In this document: positions 1 through 4,987 of the stretch, one piece after another
Numbering within the stretch: the stretch's first letter is position 1
Layout: every line of letters begins with the position of its first letter
DNA from: an uncultured Lachnospiraceae bacterium
Lineage (GTDB): Bacteria; Bacillota; Clostridia; Lachnospirales; Lachnospiraceae
DNA: 9,803 bases
Reading direction: 5' to 3'
NCBI GenBank assembly: GCA_910586645.1
Contig: CAJUIS010000045.1
Coordinates: 1-9,803 of the forward strand
The notes under the pieces: generated by a model
What the model was told of the DNA's origin: nothing
The model's input: the letters and a program-made list of their open reading frames with translations, nothing else
Databases searched by the model: none
Position numbers and translations under genes: made by a program

Positions 1-4
1 TCGG

Positions 5-21
5 CTTACAAAATTTGTAAG
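5..21. promoter_or_regulatory. Perfect dyad sharing the iteron core
   Basis: CTTACAAA-A-TTTGTAAG is an 8-bp perfect inverted repeat around one central base. Its half-site TTACAAA matches the start of the direct repeats at 111-190. A dyad next to direct repeats of the same core is a common arrangement for an initiator protein that binds iterons as a monomer and its own operator as a dimer. That role is inference. The left neighbour is outside the window. Confidence 0.4.
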
Positions 22-41
22 ACAAAAGTGACGCCCGGTTT

Positions 42-599
42 TTGTGCGCATTTTTACCCTGCCATAAGGAGATTATAGCACAGAAAGGGAAGAAAAAACG
101 GGAAAGTTACTACAAAAGTGGAATTTGGGGTACAAATTTTGAACCTCGCTTACAAAATGTGAAACTCGATTACAAAACAGGAACCTCGGTTTGCAATCGA
201 CCTAATTCTTTTTATTATTATTCTATACCAAAATTTTTATTAGATTTAGTAAGCAAAGCAGCGAAAGATAAAGAAAATTTTTTGTTACTACTTATTCTTA
301 TGATTCATTGTACAGAAAAAAGAACAAATATTCTTTTTGGATATCTTTTGACCATAGGTGATAAAATCAAGAGTAAGGAAGAAGAATATAAATTGAGAAT
401 CATTAGTCTGGCACATTGGCTTTTTAAAATTTTTAATGAAAATGAAGATTATGAAAAATTTAAAAGTTTATTACTGAAACGTGATTTGTATATTCCAGAA
501 AGGGATAGTATGTATAAAAGGCTGTTTTCTGATTACAGAGAAAGAGAAATGGACTTAAAAGATCCTAGAATTCAAGAATTTTTAAAGAGAAACAAATGA
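42..599 (+). CDS. AT-rich hypothetical protein, start uncertain, possibly a remnant
   Basis: I do not recognise this protein. The frame is open for 185 codons, but the first 50 or so run through the iteron-like repeats and have no convincing ribosome binding site, so the real start is doubtful. An internal ATG at 300 would give about 99 residues. From about residue 57 the protein is rich in Lys, Glu, Phe, Leu and Tyr, with a hydrophobic stretch near residues 78-90 (FLLLLILM) and a charged helical C-terminus ending EFLKRNK. The 190-600 stretch is clearly more AT-rich than the operon at 2218-6028, which suggests horizontal acquisition. It could be the tail of a replication or mobilisation protein fused by deletion to the repeat region, or an orphan accessory gene. 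The ORF is certain; a functional gene is not. Confidence 0.35.
   Translation: MCAFLPCHKEIIAQKGKKKRESYYKSGIWGTNFEPRLQNVKLDYKTGTSVCNRPNSFYYYSIPKFLLDLVSKAAKDKENFLLLLILMIHCTEKRTNILFGYLLTIGDKIKSKEEEYKLRIISLAHWLFKIFNENEDYEKFKSLLLKRDLYIPERDSMYKRLFSDYREREMDLKDPRIQEFLKRNK
111..190 (+). repeat. Four tandem 20-bp iteron-like repeats
   Basis: Copies begin at 111, 131, 151 and 171, exactly 20 bp apart. Each starts TACAAA, and the last three continue with GAACCTCG or GAAACTCG in the second half. A fifth, poor copy may start at 191 (TTGCAA). The 20-bp period is not a multiple of three, so the array is unlikely to be selected as coding sequence, although a long frame runs through it. Spacing and AT-rich flanks resemble plasmid or ICE replication iterons, or sites for a DNA-binding protein. 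No recognisable Rep protein is present in the window, so the origin role is an inference. Confidence 0.55.
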
Positions 600-706
600 T
601 GAGGGAAAAGCAACCAATTCAAGCTGTTCGCCGAGGAGTTCGAGTGGACATTTGTACATGGGAAGTCCGCAAAGCTAGGAAAATCAAGGGTTTGCGGACT
701 TCTTGA
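596..706 (+). CDS. Possible 36-residue basic peptide coupled to the preceding ORF
   Basis: The stop of the preceding ORF (597-599) overlaps an ATG at 596 in the ATGA arrangement typical of translational coupling. A second ATG follows directly. The frame runs 36 codons to TGA at 704-706 and encodes an Arg/Lys-rich peptide (MMREKQPIQAV... ending KIKGLRTS). Its 3' part lies inside a perfect 12-bp inverted repeat that could instead be a terminator. Codon use differs from the AT-rich ORF before it, so the two may be unrelated sequences joined by rearrangement. I recognise no family, and chance is a realistic explanation. Confidence 0.15.
   Translation: MMREKQPIQAVRRGVRVDICTWEVRKARKIKGLRTS
662..702 (+). 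terminator. 12-bp hairpin, possible terminator or attenuator
   Basis: GAAGTCCGCAAA (662-673) pairs perfectly with TTTGCGGACTTC (691-702) across a 17-nt loop, followed by the modestly T-rich TTGATTCT. An alternative stem, AATCAAG (682-688) with CTTGATT (702-708), uses part of the loop and would be only partly compatible with the main one. The weak T tract makes terminator function uncertain. Confidence 0.35.
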
Positions 707-878
707 TTCTAAAGTGATAAAGTTTTTTGGATCCAGTTCCAGATTTCATATTTTAAATGACATGATGGGCGAATGAAATGGATGGGATGCTGCCAGGCAT
801 TGCCAGTGGATGAAAAGTGACAATATGGAATAAAACTAAGGATTGGGGTATTTGGTCATCTGGATATATCTTTTCCTG

Positions 879-908
879 TTGTCCAGAATAAAAAGCGGAC
901 GATATAAT
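879..908 (+). promoter_or_regulatory. Candidate promoter upstream of the Rpn-like pseudogene
   Basis: TTGTCC (879-884) and a perfect TATAAT (903-908) are separated by 18 nt. Two Shine-Dalgarno-like sequences follow: AGGAGG near 938-942, and GGGAGGT at 954-960 just before the ATG at 964. The rest of 707-963 shows no gene I can support. A short open frame on the minus strand in 711-857 has no start codon. Confidence 0.35.
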
Positions 909-963
909 TAAGTACAGGATATTCTGTCTTTAAACAAGGAGGATATTTTGAACGGGAGGTATT

Positions 964-1345
964 ATGCAGAAAAAGACACCTGATTATGACAATGTATTTA
1001 AGACAATGGAGATTAAGCGCAAAAGATTGTTTATTCCAGTGATCAATGACATTTTTTGGAAAACTTATCCTATGGATACTAAGGTGGAAGCTTTGCCTTC
1101 CGAGGGATACTTAACTGAAAGTGAGACAGTGGATGGGAGTAAGGAGATAGAGGAATTGCTGAATATGCTTTTATTGCTGCAAGGCAGTTTGCAATATGGG
1201 ATATTGGAAATGCAGATGCTTATTGAGATGGGACAGGAAGAGGGGCTTGATGATACGGTTATTATAAAAAGATTGCAGGAAAAGATAGGCGTGTCTTTTG
1301 AAACAGCAATGGCCTATTTGGCGCAGTATGGAAAACATATTGTAG
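964..1345 (+). pseudogene. Decayed Rpn-family (PD-(D/E)XK) nuclease/transposase remnant
   Basis: Three blocks of one protein family can be read in order but in different frames. The N-terminal block (964 to about 1155) reads as the start of Rpn-like transposases of Lachnospiraceae, with FIPVINDIF and LPSEGYLTESETVDG. The middle block is in another frame, about 1149-1218, and reads GIAEYAFIAARQFAIWDIGN. The C-terminal block, back in the first frame from about 1219, has MLIEMGQEEGLDDT and AMAYLAQYGK. In intact relatives, as I remember them, the first two blocks are separated by the nuclease-core segment with the ECQ motif, and the last two by well over 100 residues; both segments are missing. 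The 168-codon frame is therefore an accident: its central residues are a wrong-frame reading, and its last 40 or so residues are the antisense of an integrase fragment. The ribosome binding site (GGGAGGT) and ATG are intact. Confidence 0.65.
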
Positions 1346-1527
1346 CCTGCAAGTGCGATATCTGCGTCTATGCGGTTTTCAAAACGTCCCAGCACGTCAT
1401 AAGCTGGGTAACCCCATTCATTGATACGCGTATTTACTCGTACTTCAAATGGGCAGCGGCGTTTGCCTGACAGCTTCACAATGGCGCCGGAACCGTTTGG
1501 GCGGCGCATGGCTTTTCCTCTTGGCAT
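1339..1527 (-). pseudogene. N-terminal fragment of a tyrosine integrase-like protein
   Basis: Read from ATG at 1527, the first 62 or so residues (MPRGKAMRRPNGSG..., VKLSGKRR, PFEVRVNTR, GYPAYDVLGRF, then DADIALAGYN) look like the N-terminal arm-type DNA-binding region of phage/ICE tyrosine recombinases. Typical traits are a basic start, an RRPNGSG turn, a strand-rich core, and a final helix of the ALAEYN type. After residue 62 or so the frame enters the antisense of the Rpn pseudogene, so the core-binding and catalytic domains are lost. The frame ends without family resemblance at 1171. The fragment is probably the scar of an excised or deleted element. A weak RBS (AAAGGA) lies about 12 nt upstream, inside a hairpin. 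Family assignment is from memory of the pattern. Confidence 0.55.
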
Positions 1528-1534
1528 AAAAAAT

Positions 1535-1574
1535 CAGTCCTTTCTTAAAAATGGGTGCATTTTATAAAGGACTG
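1535..1574 (-). promoter_or_regulatory. RBS-sequestering hairpin before the integrase fragment
   Basis: On the minus strand, CAGTCCTTT (1574-1566) pairs perfectly with AAAGGACTG (1543-1535) across a 22-nt loop. The AAAGGA that would serve as ribosome binding site for the ATG at 1527 lies in the 3' arm, so folding would hide it. This suggests the intact integrase was translationally controlled. The pairing is visible; the regulatory role is inferred. Confidence 0.4.
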
Positions 1575-1629
1575 TGATATACTGGGTTTGGTTGAGGTAT
1601 ATATCATAATCCCTTATTATATCTATCTG

Positions 1630-1662
1630 AAAGGCTCTGGCATTGGTGTGCCGGGGTCTTTT
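1630..1662 (+). terminator. Plus-strand terminator-like hairpin
   Basis: AAAGGCTCTGGCA (1630-1642) pairs with TGCCGGGGTCTTT (1649-1661) over 13 pairs, three of them G-U, with a 6-nt loop, followed by T1662 and a pyrimidine-rich TTTTCATTTTCT. The G-U pairs exist only in the plus-strand RNA (they would be A-C on the other strand), so the structure is oriented for plus-strand transcription. A possible promoter lies just upstream: TTGAGG at 1592-1597, a 17-nt spacer, and TATTAT at 1615-1620. No gene ends here. Confidence 0.4.
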
Positions 1663-1672
1663 CATTTTCTGG

Positions 1673-1701
1673 TTGCAATCCATGCCTGGATTGTGTATAA
1701 T
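1673..1701 (+). promoter_or_regulatory. Strong promoter of the antitoxin RNA
   Basis: TTGCAA (1673-1678), a 17-nt spacer and a perfect TATAAT (1696-1701) predict transcription starting near 1708. The transcript would run rightward into the terminator that ends at 1808. The -35 (4 of 6) and -10 (6 of 6) are better than anything found for the opposing toxin gene, as expected when antitoxin RNA must be in excess. Confidence 0.65.
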
Positions 1702-1707
1702 ATGCTT

Positions 1708-1808
1708 AACAAGGAAGCCGATACGATAGCTGACACCTATCCGTTTCCGGCGAAATAAAGAATAAAAAATAACACCTTTACTTGGCTAGAGCGGGGGTGT
1801 TATTTTTT
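1708..1808 (+). ncRNA. Predicted type I antitoxin RNA, antisense to the toxin 3' end
   Basis: An RNA of about 100 nt is predicted between the strong promoter and the terminator at 1764-1808. Its last 45 or so nt are complementary to the 3' end of the toxin mRNA, including the toxin stop codon (1800-1802) and last residues. This convergent layout with a shared terminator is like that of txpA/RatA and bsrG/SR4 of Bacillus subtilis. Pairing would probably start between the two terminator loops and lead to RNase III cleavage or blocked translation. The 5' part (1708-1750) resembles the toxin leader in the same orientation and so is not complementary to it. The RNA ends are predicted, not observed. 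Confidence 0.6.
1764..1808. terminator. Bidirectional terminator shared by toxin and antitoxin RNA
   Basis: AAAAAATAACACC (1764-1776) and GGTGTTATTTTTT (1796-1808) form a perfect 13-bp stem with a 19-nt loop. Because the stem begins with an A run and ends with a T run, it works on both strands. On the minus strand it follows the toxin stop codon directly, which lies inside the stem. Confidence 0.75.
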
Positions 1809-1886
1809 ATGGTTGACATATTCCAAAATTGCAACTACAAGTATTCCAAAAGTAAGCAATACCATAAATTCTTCATATGTACTCAT
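1800..1886 (-). CDS. Small holin-like type I toxin (Hol-Tox family)
   Basis: This 28-residue peptide starts MSTYEEF and ends EYVNHKK, with one predicted membrane helix in between (about residues 8-23, MVLLTFGILVVAIL). The MSTYE start, single short span and basic tail are the hallmarks of the putative holin-like toxins of Firmicutes, related in style to TxpA and BsrG. Overproduction would insert the peptide in the membrane and harm the cell envelope. The start ATG (1886-1884) has a strong AAGGAGG ribosome binding site 6-7 nt upstream, and that site is held in a hairpin with the leader. The stop codon lies in the shared terminator stem. The gene converges on the predicted antisense RNA, which gives the type I toxin-antitoxin reading. 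Such modules stabilise mobile DNA or prophage remnants, which fits the debris on its left. Confidence 0.75.
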   Translation of the reverse strand: MSTYEEFMVLLTFGILVVAILEYVNHKK

Positions 1887-1894
1887 AGAAAATG

Positions 1895-1925
1895 CCTCCT
1901 TCCGTTCAAGGCTCGGAAACGGAGG
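1895..1925 (-). promoter_or_regulatory. Leader hairpin hiding the toxin ribosome binding site
   Basis: In the toxin mRNA, CCTCCGTT (1925-1918) can pair with AACGGA and the following GGAGG (1906-1895), allowing a small bulge. The GGAGG is the toxin Shine-Dalgarno sequence. The full-length transcript should therefore be poorly translated until refolded or processed, as in several known type I toxins. The pairing is seen in the sequence; the kinetics are inferred. Confidence 0.5.
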
Positions 1926-1958
1926 TATTCACACCCTATCGGCTCCCCGATTAAGCAT

Positions 1959-1987
1959 ATTATGTTGTCATGGTGCAGCAGTTTCCC
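1959..1987 (-). promoter_or_regulatory. Weak candidate promoter of the toxin gene
   Basis: On the minus strand CATAAT (1964-1959) is the counterpart of the antitoxin TATAAT, followed by the shared ATGCTTAA. The position 17 nt upstream holds GGGAAA (1987-1982), a poor -35. The predicted start is near 1952 and the mRNA about 190 nt, with a 5' leader of about 65 nt. The assignment rests mainly on similarity to the antitoxin promoter. Confidence 0.35.
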
Positions 1988-2137
1988 GAATTAATCGAAG
2001 TATTGGAGGATCTGATTTGATTCCCAGTATGCCTTGGCTAACCTGTACAGGCGTTTGTTAGTGTCGTATTAGTGACAAAGAACATCAAAATCATTGATTA
2101 TCAGCCATAATTGGATTTATAATTTTAATGAAATCTT

Positions 2138-2198
2138 AAAGAATTACATTCTTTTATATTCATAAATAATCCATTAAAATGAACCCATGATATATCAT
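2138..2198 (+). promoter_or_regulatory. Two dyads upstream of the response regulator
   Basis: AAAGAAT-TAC-ATTCTTT (2138-2154) is a perfect 7-bp inverted repeat, and ATGATATATCAT (2187-2198) is a perfect 12-bp palindrome only 10 nt before the ribosome binding site. Either could be an operator in an autoregulated promoter. The stretch 2060-2210 is very AT-rich with several possible -10 elements (TATATT at 2155, TAAAAT at 2175) but no clear -35, so I do not fix the start site. In the rest of 1965-2137 I see no gene. Confidence 0.3.
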
Positions 2199-2217
2199 AA
2201 AAATTTTGGAGGAAGTT

Positions 2218-2913
2218 ATGTACCGTATATTAATATGTGACGATGAAAAAGACATTGTTTCTGCGCTGCGGATTTATTTGGTTTCGGAAGGGTATGAGGT
2301 GGTGGAGGCTTATAATGGAAAGGAAGCTGTTTCTATTGTGGAGGAAATGGAGATTCATCTGGCGCTTATGGATATTATGATGCCGGTGATGGACGGGATT
2401 TCCGCTATGGTAAAAATCAGGGAAACCAGCAATATTCCGGTGATACTTCTGACGGCCAAAGGGGAAGATACAGATAAGGTTCTGGGGCTTACGGTGGGGG
2501 CGGACGATTATGTGACGAAGCCGTTTAACCCGGTAGAGCTGCAGGCGCGTGTAAAATCGCAGCTCAGACGTTATATGAAGCTGGGCGGCGGCAGCGTCAG
2601 AAAAGAGAATCTTTCCATCGGCGGAATCGAACTGGACGATAAGGCCAAGGAAGTGACGCTTGACGGAGAAAAAGTGTCTTTGACGCGTACGGAGTATGAC
2701 ATTTTAAAACTGCTTCTGGAGCATAAAGGCCAGGTTTTTTCACCGTCGCAGATTTACCAGAGAGTCTGGAACGACGTTGCGTTTGGAACGGAAAATACGG
2801 TTGCGGTACATATCCGGCATTTGCGGGAAAAGCTGGAATACGATCCGGCAAATCCCCGTTATCTGAAAGTTGTCTGGGGACGCGGATATAAGATGGAGGA
2901 AACAGACCGATGA
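2218..2913 (+). CDS. OmpR/VanR-type response regulator
   Basis: This 231-residue transcription factor is the output partner of the histidine kinase that follows. The receiver domain (about 1-120) has the acidic pocket D8-D9, phosphoacceptor D52 (LMDIMMPVMDG), switch T79 (LLTAKG) and K101 (TKPF). A winged-helix DNA-binding domain (about 133-227) has the recognition region TVAVHIRHLREKLE and the terminal hairpin VVWGRGYKM. Length and domain order are normal for the family. I chose ATG 2218 because GGAGGA at 2208-2213 gives a 4-5 nt spacing; an in-frame TTG at 2206 would place the start inside that site. The stop overlaps the kinase start by 4 nt, so the two are one transcription and translation unit. 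The receiver resembles VanR-like regulators, but no vancomycin-resistance genes are present, so the regulon is unknown. Confidence 0.9.
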   Translation: MYRILICDDEKDIVSALRIYLVSEGYEVVEAYNGKEAVSIVEEMEIHLALMDIMMPVMDGISAMVKIRETSNIPVILLTAKGEDTDKVLGLTVGADDYVTKPFNPVELQARVKSQLRRYMKLGGGSVRKENLSIGGIELDDKAKEVTLDGEKVSLTRTEYDILKLLLEHKGQVFSPSQIYQRVWNDVAFGTENTVAVHIRHLREKLEYDPANPRYLKVVWGRGYKMEETDR

Positions 2914-4976
2914 GGGAATTTTTTTATAAAAAATGGGTAAAAGCGTGTATGGCGGTTCTTTGCCTCATCAGCTTTAATGTAATGGCCGCTTCTTTTTCAC
3001 TGATGGCGATTTGTGAATCGGAAAATGTCTATAGCAAAACAGAAGAAGAGATAAGAGAGCAGATGCAGGAAAAGGTTTGCATGAATTATTCAATTATGGC
3101 TGTGGCGCGTTATAAAAGCGATTTTTGCATGGATAAACTTTCCGGTACGAATTTTCGTTACGGCGTGATACAGGCCGACAAAATAGAAGGCATGGATCTG
3201 AATAACAAAAGAATTTATAAAGCCTGCAATTTTGACAGGAAGGTAACGGAGGATATGCTGCATATCCATGCGTTTGACGTGGGGGAATCTACGGAGTTTA
3301 GAGTGGGAAGTTCCCTGTTTGACAGTTTTTATCTGTATAATGATCTGGACGTAATTTATACGGAGGACGGGAATGAAATTCTTTCGAAAACAGATAGCAC
3401 AAAGCGCTATTATGTGCTTTCCTATGTAAAAAAACCATTAAAAGAACAGGGAGAATTTTTTTCTGAAAATTTGTTTGGAAAGTTAAAACAATGGGAAAGG
3501 CAGGATTATTTTGTTCAGGCGGAGGCGGTTGTTTCTGTTCTGTGCGCAGTGAAAGGGTGGGTATTTGAACTTTTTTTGCTTTCGCTTGCATTGTTTTTGT
3601 TCTCTTTGGTGGGACTTTTTACGGGGGCCGGACATCGTGGCGCAAAAGAAGTTGTGCCGGGATGGGCGGACAGGATTCCGTTTGACGTATTTACGGCAGC
3701 GGCTCTGATTTTGGGCACGGTATTTCCGGCAATAATTGCTGCTGAGAATATTTCCCATGTTCATGGAAGCGTACAGTGGATGGTGCAGATTGGCCTGTTG
3801 TGTTTTTGCGCGGAAGAAATTCTGATTCTGGTTTTTGCCATGAGTGCAGCCAGCCGGATTAAAATGGGGACATGGTGGAAAAATACGCTTTGCGTCCGTA
3901 CATACACTTTCATAAAGAAATGGATCAAAAACAAAATCAGAAATATTCTGGAACTATACAGCCGTATGCTTCCGATGATGTGGAGGGCATGGGCGGTTAT
4001 GGCCGGACTGGCAGTTTTGGAATTGATGGGGCTGACAGTTGCAATTTATCGTCCGGGTATGCAGGTAAGTTTGTGGCTGATGGAAAAAATTGCGCTTTAT
4101 GCACTGATTACAAAGTTTCTTTTACAGATGAAAAAATTGCAGCATGCCGGAGCCGCGATTGCAGCGGGAGAACTGGAGGAAAAGATCAGTACAGACGGAA
4201 TGTTCTGGGATTTAAAAGAGCATGGGGAGAATTTAAACAATATCAGGAACGGGATTAACCATGCGGTTGAGGAACGCTTAAAAAGCGAGCGCTTTAAAAC
4301 GGAACTGATTACAAATGTGTCCCATGACATCAAAACGCCGCTGACTTCTATTATTAACTATGTGGATTTGCTGGAAAAAGAAGAACTTGATAATCCAAAC
4401 GCCAGAGAATATTTAAACGTGCTGGGCCGCCAGTCACAGAGACTGAAAAAACTGATTGAGGATTTGATGGAGGCGTCCAAAGCGTCCACAGGAAACCTGG
4501 CCGTCGTCTGTGAATCCTGTGACGCGCATGTAATGCTGACGCAGACGATCGGGGAATATGAGGAAAAATTAAAAGCAAGCCAGATCGAATTAATTGTAAA
4601 AGAGAGTGAGGAACAGATTCTTCTCTGGGCGGATCCCAGGCATTTGTGGCGGATTTTTGATAATCTGATGAACAACATCTGTAAATATGCACAGGCGTCT
4701 ACCAGGGCGTATGTCAATATTGAAAAACAGGAGGAAGCAGGAAAAATTGTTTTTCGGAATATTTCCAAATATGCCTTAAATATTGAAAGCGAGGAACTTT
4801 TAGAGCGGTTCGTGCGGGGAGACGGTTCGAGAAATACGGAGGGAAGCGGACTTGGGCTTTCCATAGCAAACAGTCTTACGGAGCTGATGGGCGGGACATT
4901 TGAATTGGTGACGGACGGGGATTTGTTTAAAGTCATTGTAACGTTTCAGACGGTGAAAGATCACAGAGAGCGATGA
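2910..4976 (+). CDS. Multi-span membrane sensor histidine kinase (VanS-like core)
   Basis: This 688-residue sensor autophosphorylates and passes phosphate to D52 of the regulator. A first membrane helix (about 10-34) is followed by a 165-residue, probably external, segment. Five more likely helices lie at about 205-238, 258-279, 289-313, 355-378 and 385-405, then a short linker. The HisKA domain has H472 in NVSHDIKTPLTS. The ATPase domain has the N box FDNLMNNI (N585, N589), an F-box-like ERFVRGDGSRN, and the G2 loop EGSGLGL (644-650). The usual G1 motif DxGxG is not present at its expected place; the protein has RNISKYALN (616-624), which I recall from a VanS-like branch of Firmicutes, so it need not mean loss of activity. 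The start overlaps the regulator stop (ATGA). The large sensor with a six-span membrane part is bigger than classical two-span VanS. The ligand is unknown. Confidence 0.9.
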   Translation: MREFFYKKWVKACMAVLCLISFNVMAASFSLMAICESENVYSKTEEEIREQMQEKVCMNYSIMAVARYKSDFCMDKLSGTNFRYGVIQADKIEGMDLNNKRIYKACNFDRKVTEDMLHIHAFDVGESTEFRVGSSLFDSFYLYNDLDVIYTEDGNEILSKTDSTKRYYVLSYVKKPLKEQGEFFSENLFGKLKQWERQDYFVQAEAVVSVLCAVKGWVFELFLLSLALFLFSLVGLFTGAGHRGAKEVVPGWADRIPFDVFTAAALILGTVFPAIIAAENISHVHGSVQWMVQIGLLCFCAEEILILVFAMSAASRIKMGTWWKNTLCVRTYTFIKKWIKNKIRNILELYSRMLPMMWRAWAVMAGLAVLELMGLTVAIYRPGMQVSLWLMEKIALYALITKFLLQMKKLQHAGAAIAAGELEEKISTDGMFWDLKEHGENLNNIRNGINHAVEERLKSERFKTELITNVSHDIKTPLTSIINYVDLLEKEELDNPNAREYLNVLGRQSQRLKKLIEDLMEASKASTGNLAVVCESCDAHVMLTQTIGEYEEKLKASQIELIVKESEEQILLWADPRHLWRIFDNLMNNICKYAQASTRAYVNIEKQEEAGKIVFRNISKYALNIESEELLERFVRGDGSRNTEGSGLGLSIANSLTELMGGTFELVTDGDLFKVIVTFQTVKDHRER

Positions 4977-4987
4977 GGGGAGAGCGG

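Larger units (their letters stand above)
1697..1963. repeat. Imperfect inverted repeat: mirrored promoters and leaders flanking the toxin
   Basis: Three blocks occur in the same order and similar spacing on opposite strands. ATAATATGCTTAA lies at 1697-1709 (+) and 1963-1951 (-). AGCCGATA lies at 1716-1723 (+) and 1944-1937 (-). TCCGTTTCCG lies at 1740-1749 (+) and 1923-1914 (-). They cover the -10 region and first 40 or so nt of the antitoxin RNA on one side and of the toxin mRNA on the other. The antitoxin 5' half therefore looks like a diverged inverted copy of the toxin leader. The arms are about 50 nt each, separated by about 165 nt holding the terminator and toxin ORF. Confidence 0.6.

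Noticed and set aside
111..190. CRISPR array
   Set aside because: The units are contiguous 20-bp direct repeats without spacers and without cas genes.
711..857. Minus-strand open stretch
   Set aside because: It has no start codon, a stop on both sides and an odd Trp/His-rich composition; no evidence of a gene.
964..1470. 168-codon plus-strand frame as an intact gene
   Set aside because: Its middle is a wrong-frame reading of a family block and its end is the antisense of an integrase fragment, so it is recorded as a pseudogene.
1555..1758. 67-codon plus-strand frame
   Set aside because: It runs through a terminator-like hairpin and the antitoxin promoter, has no good ribosome binding site and no recognisable composition.
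1970..2020. Short plus-strand frame reading MVQQFPELIEVLEDLI then stop
   Set aside because: It could be the tail of a lost gene, but 16 residues without a ribosome binding site or family match are not enough to call.
2042..2051. Palindrome CCTGTACAGG
   Set aside because: It is perfect but only 10 bp, not near a promoter I can define, and may be chance.
1782..2061. Two overlapping plus-strand frames of 70 and 82 codons
   Set aside because: Both are antisense shadows of the small toxin gene and its leader; neither has a plausible start.
2206..2217. TTG start for the response regulator
   Set aside because: It lies at the edge of the GGAGGA ribosome binding site that serves ATG 2218 and adds residues not seen in the family.
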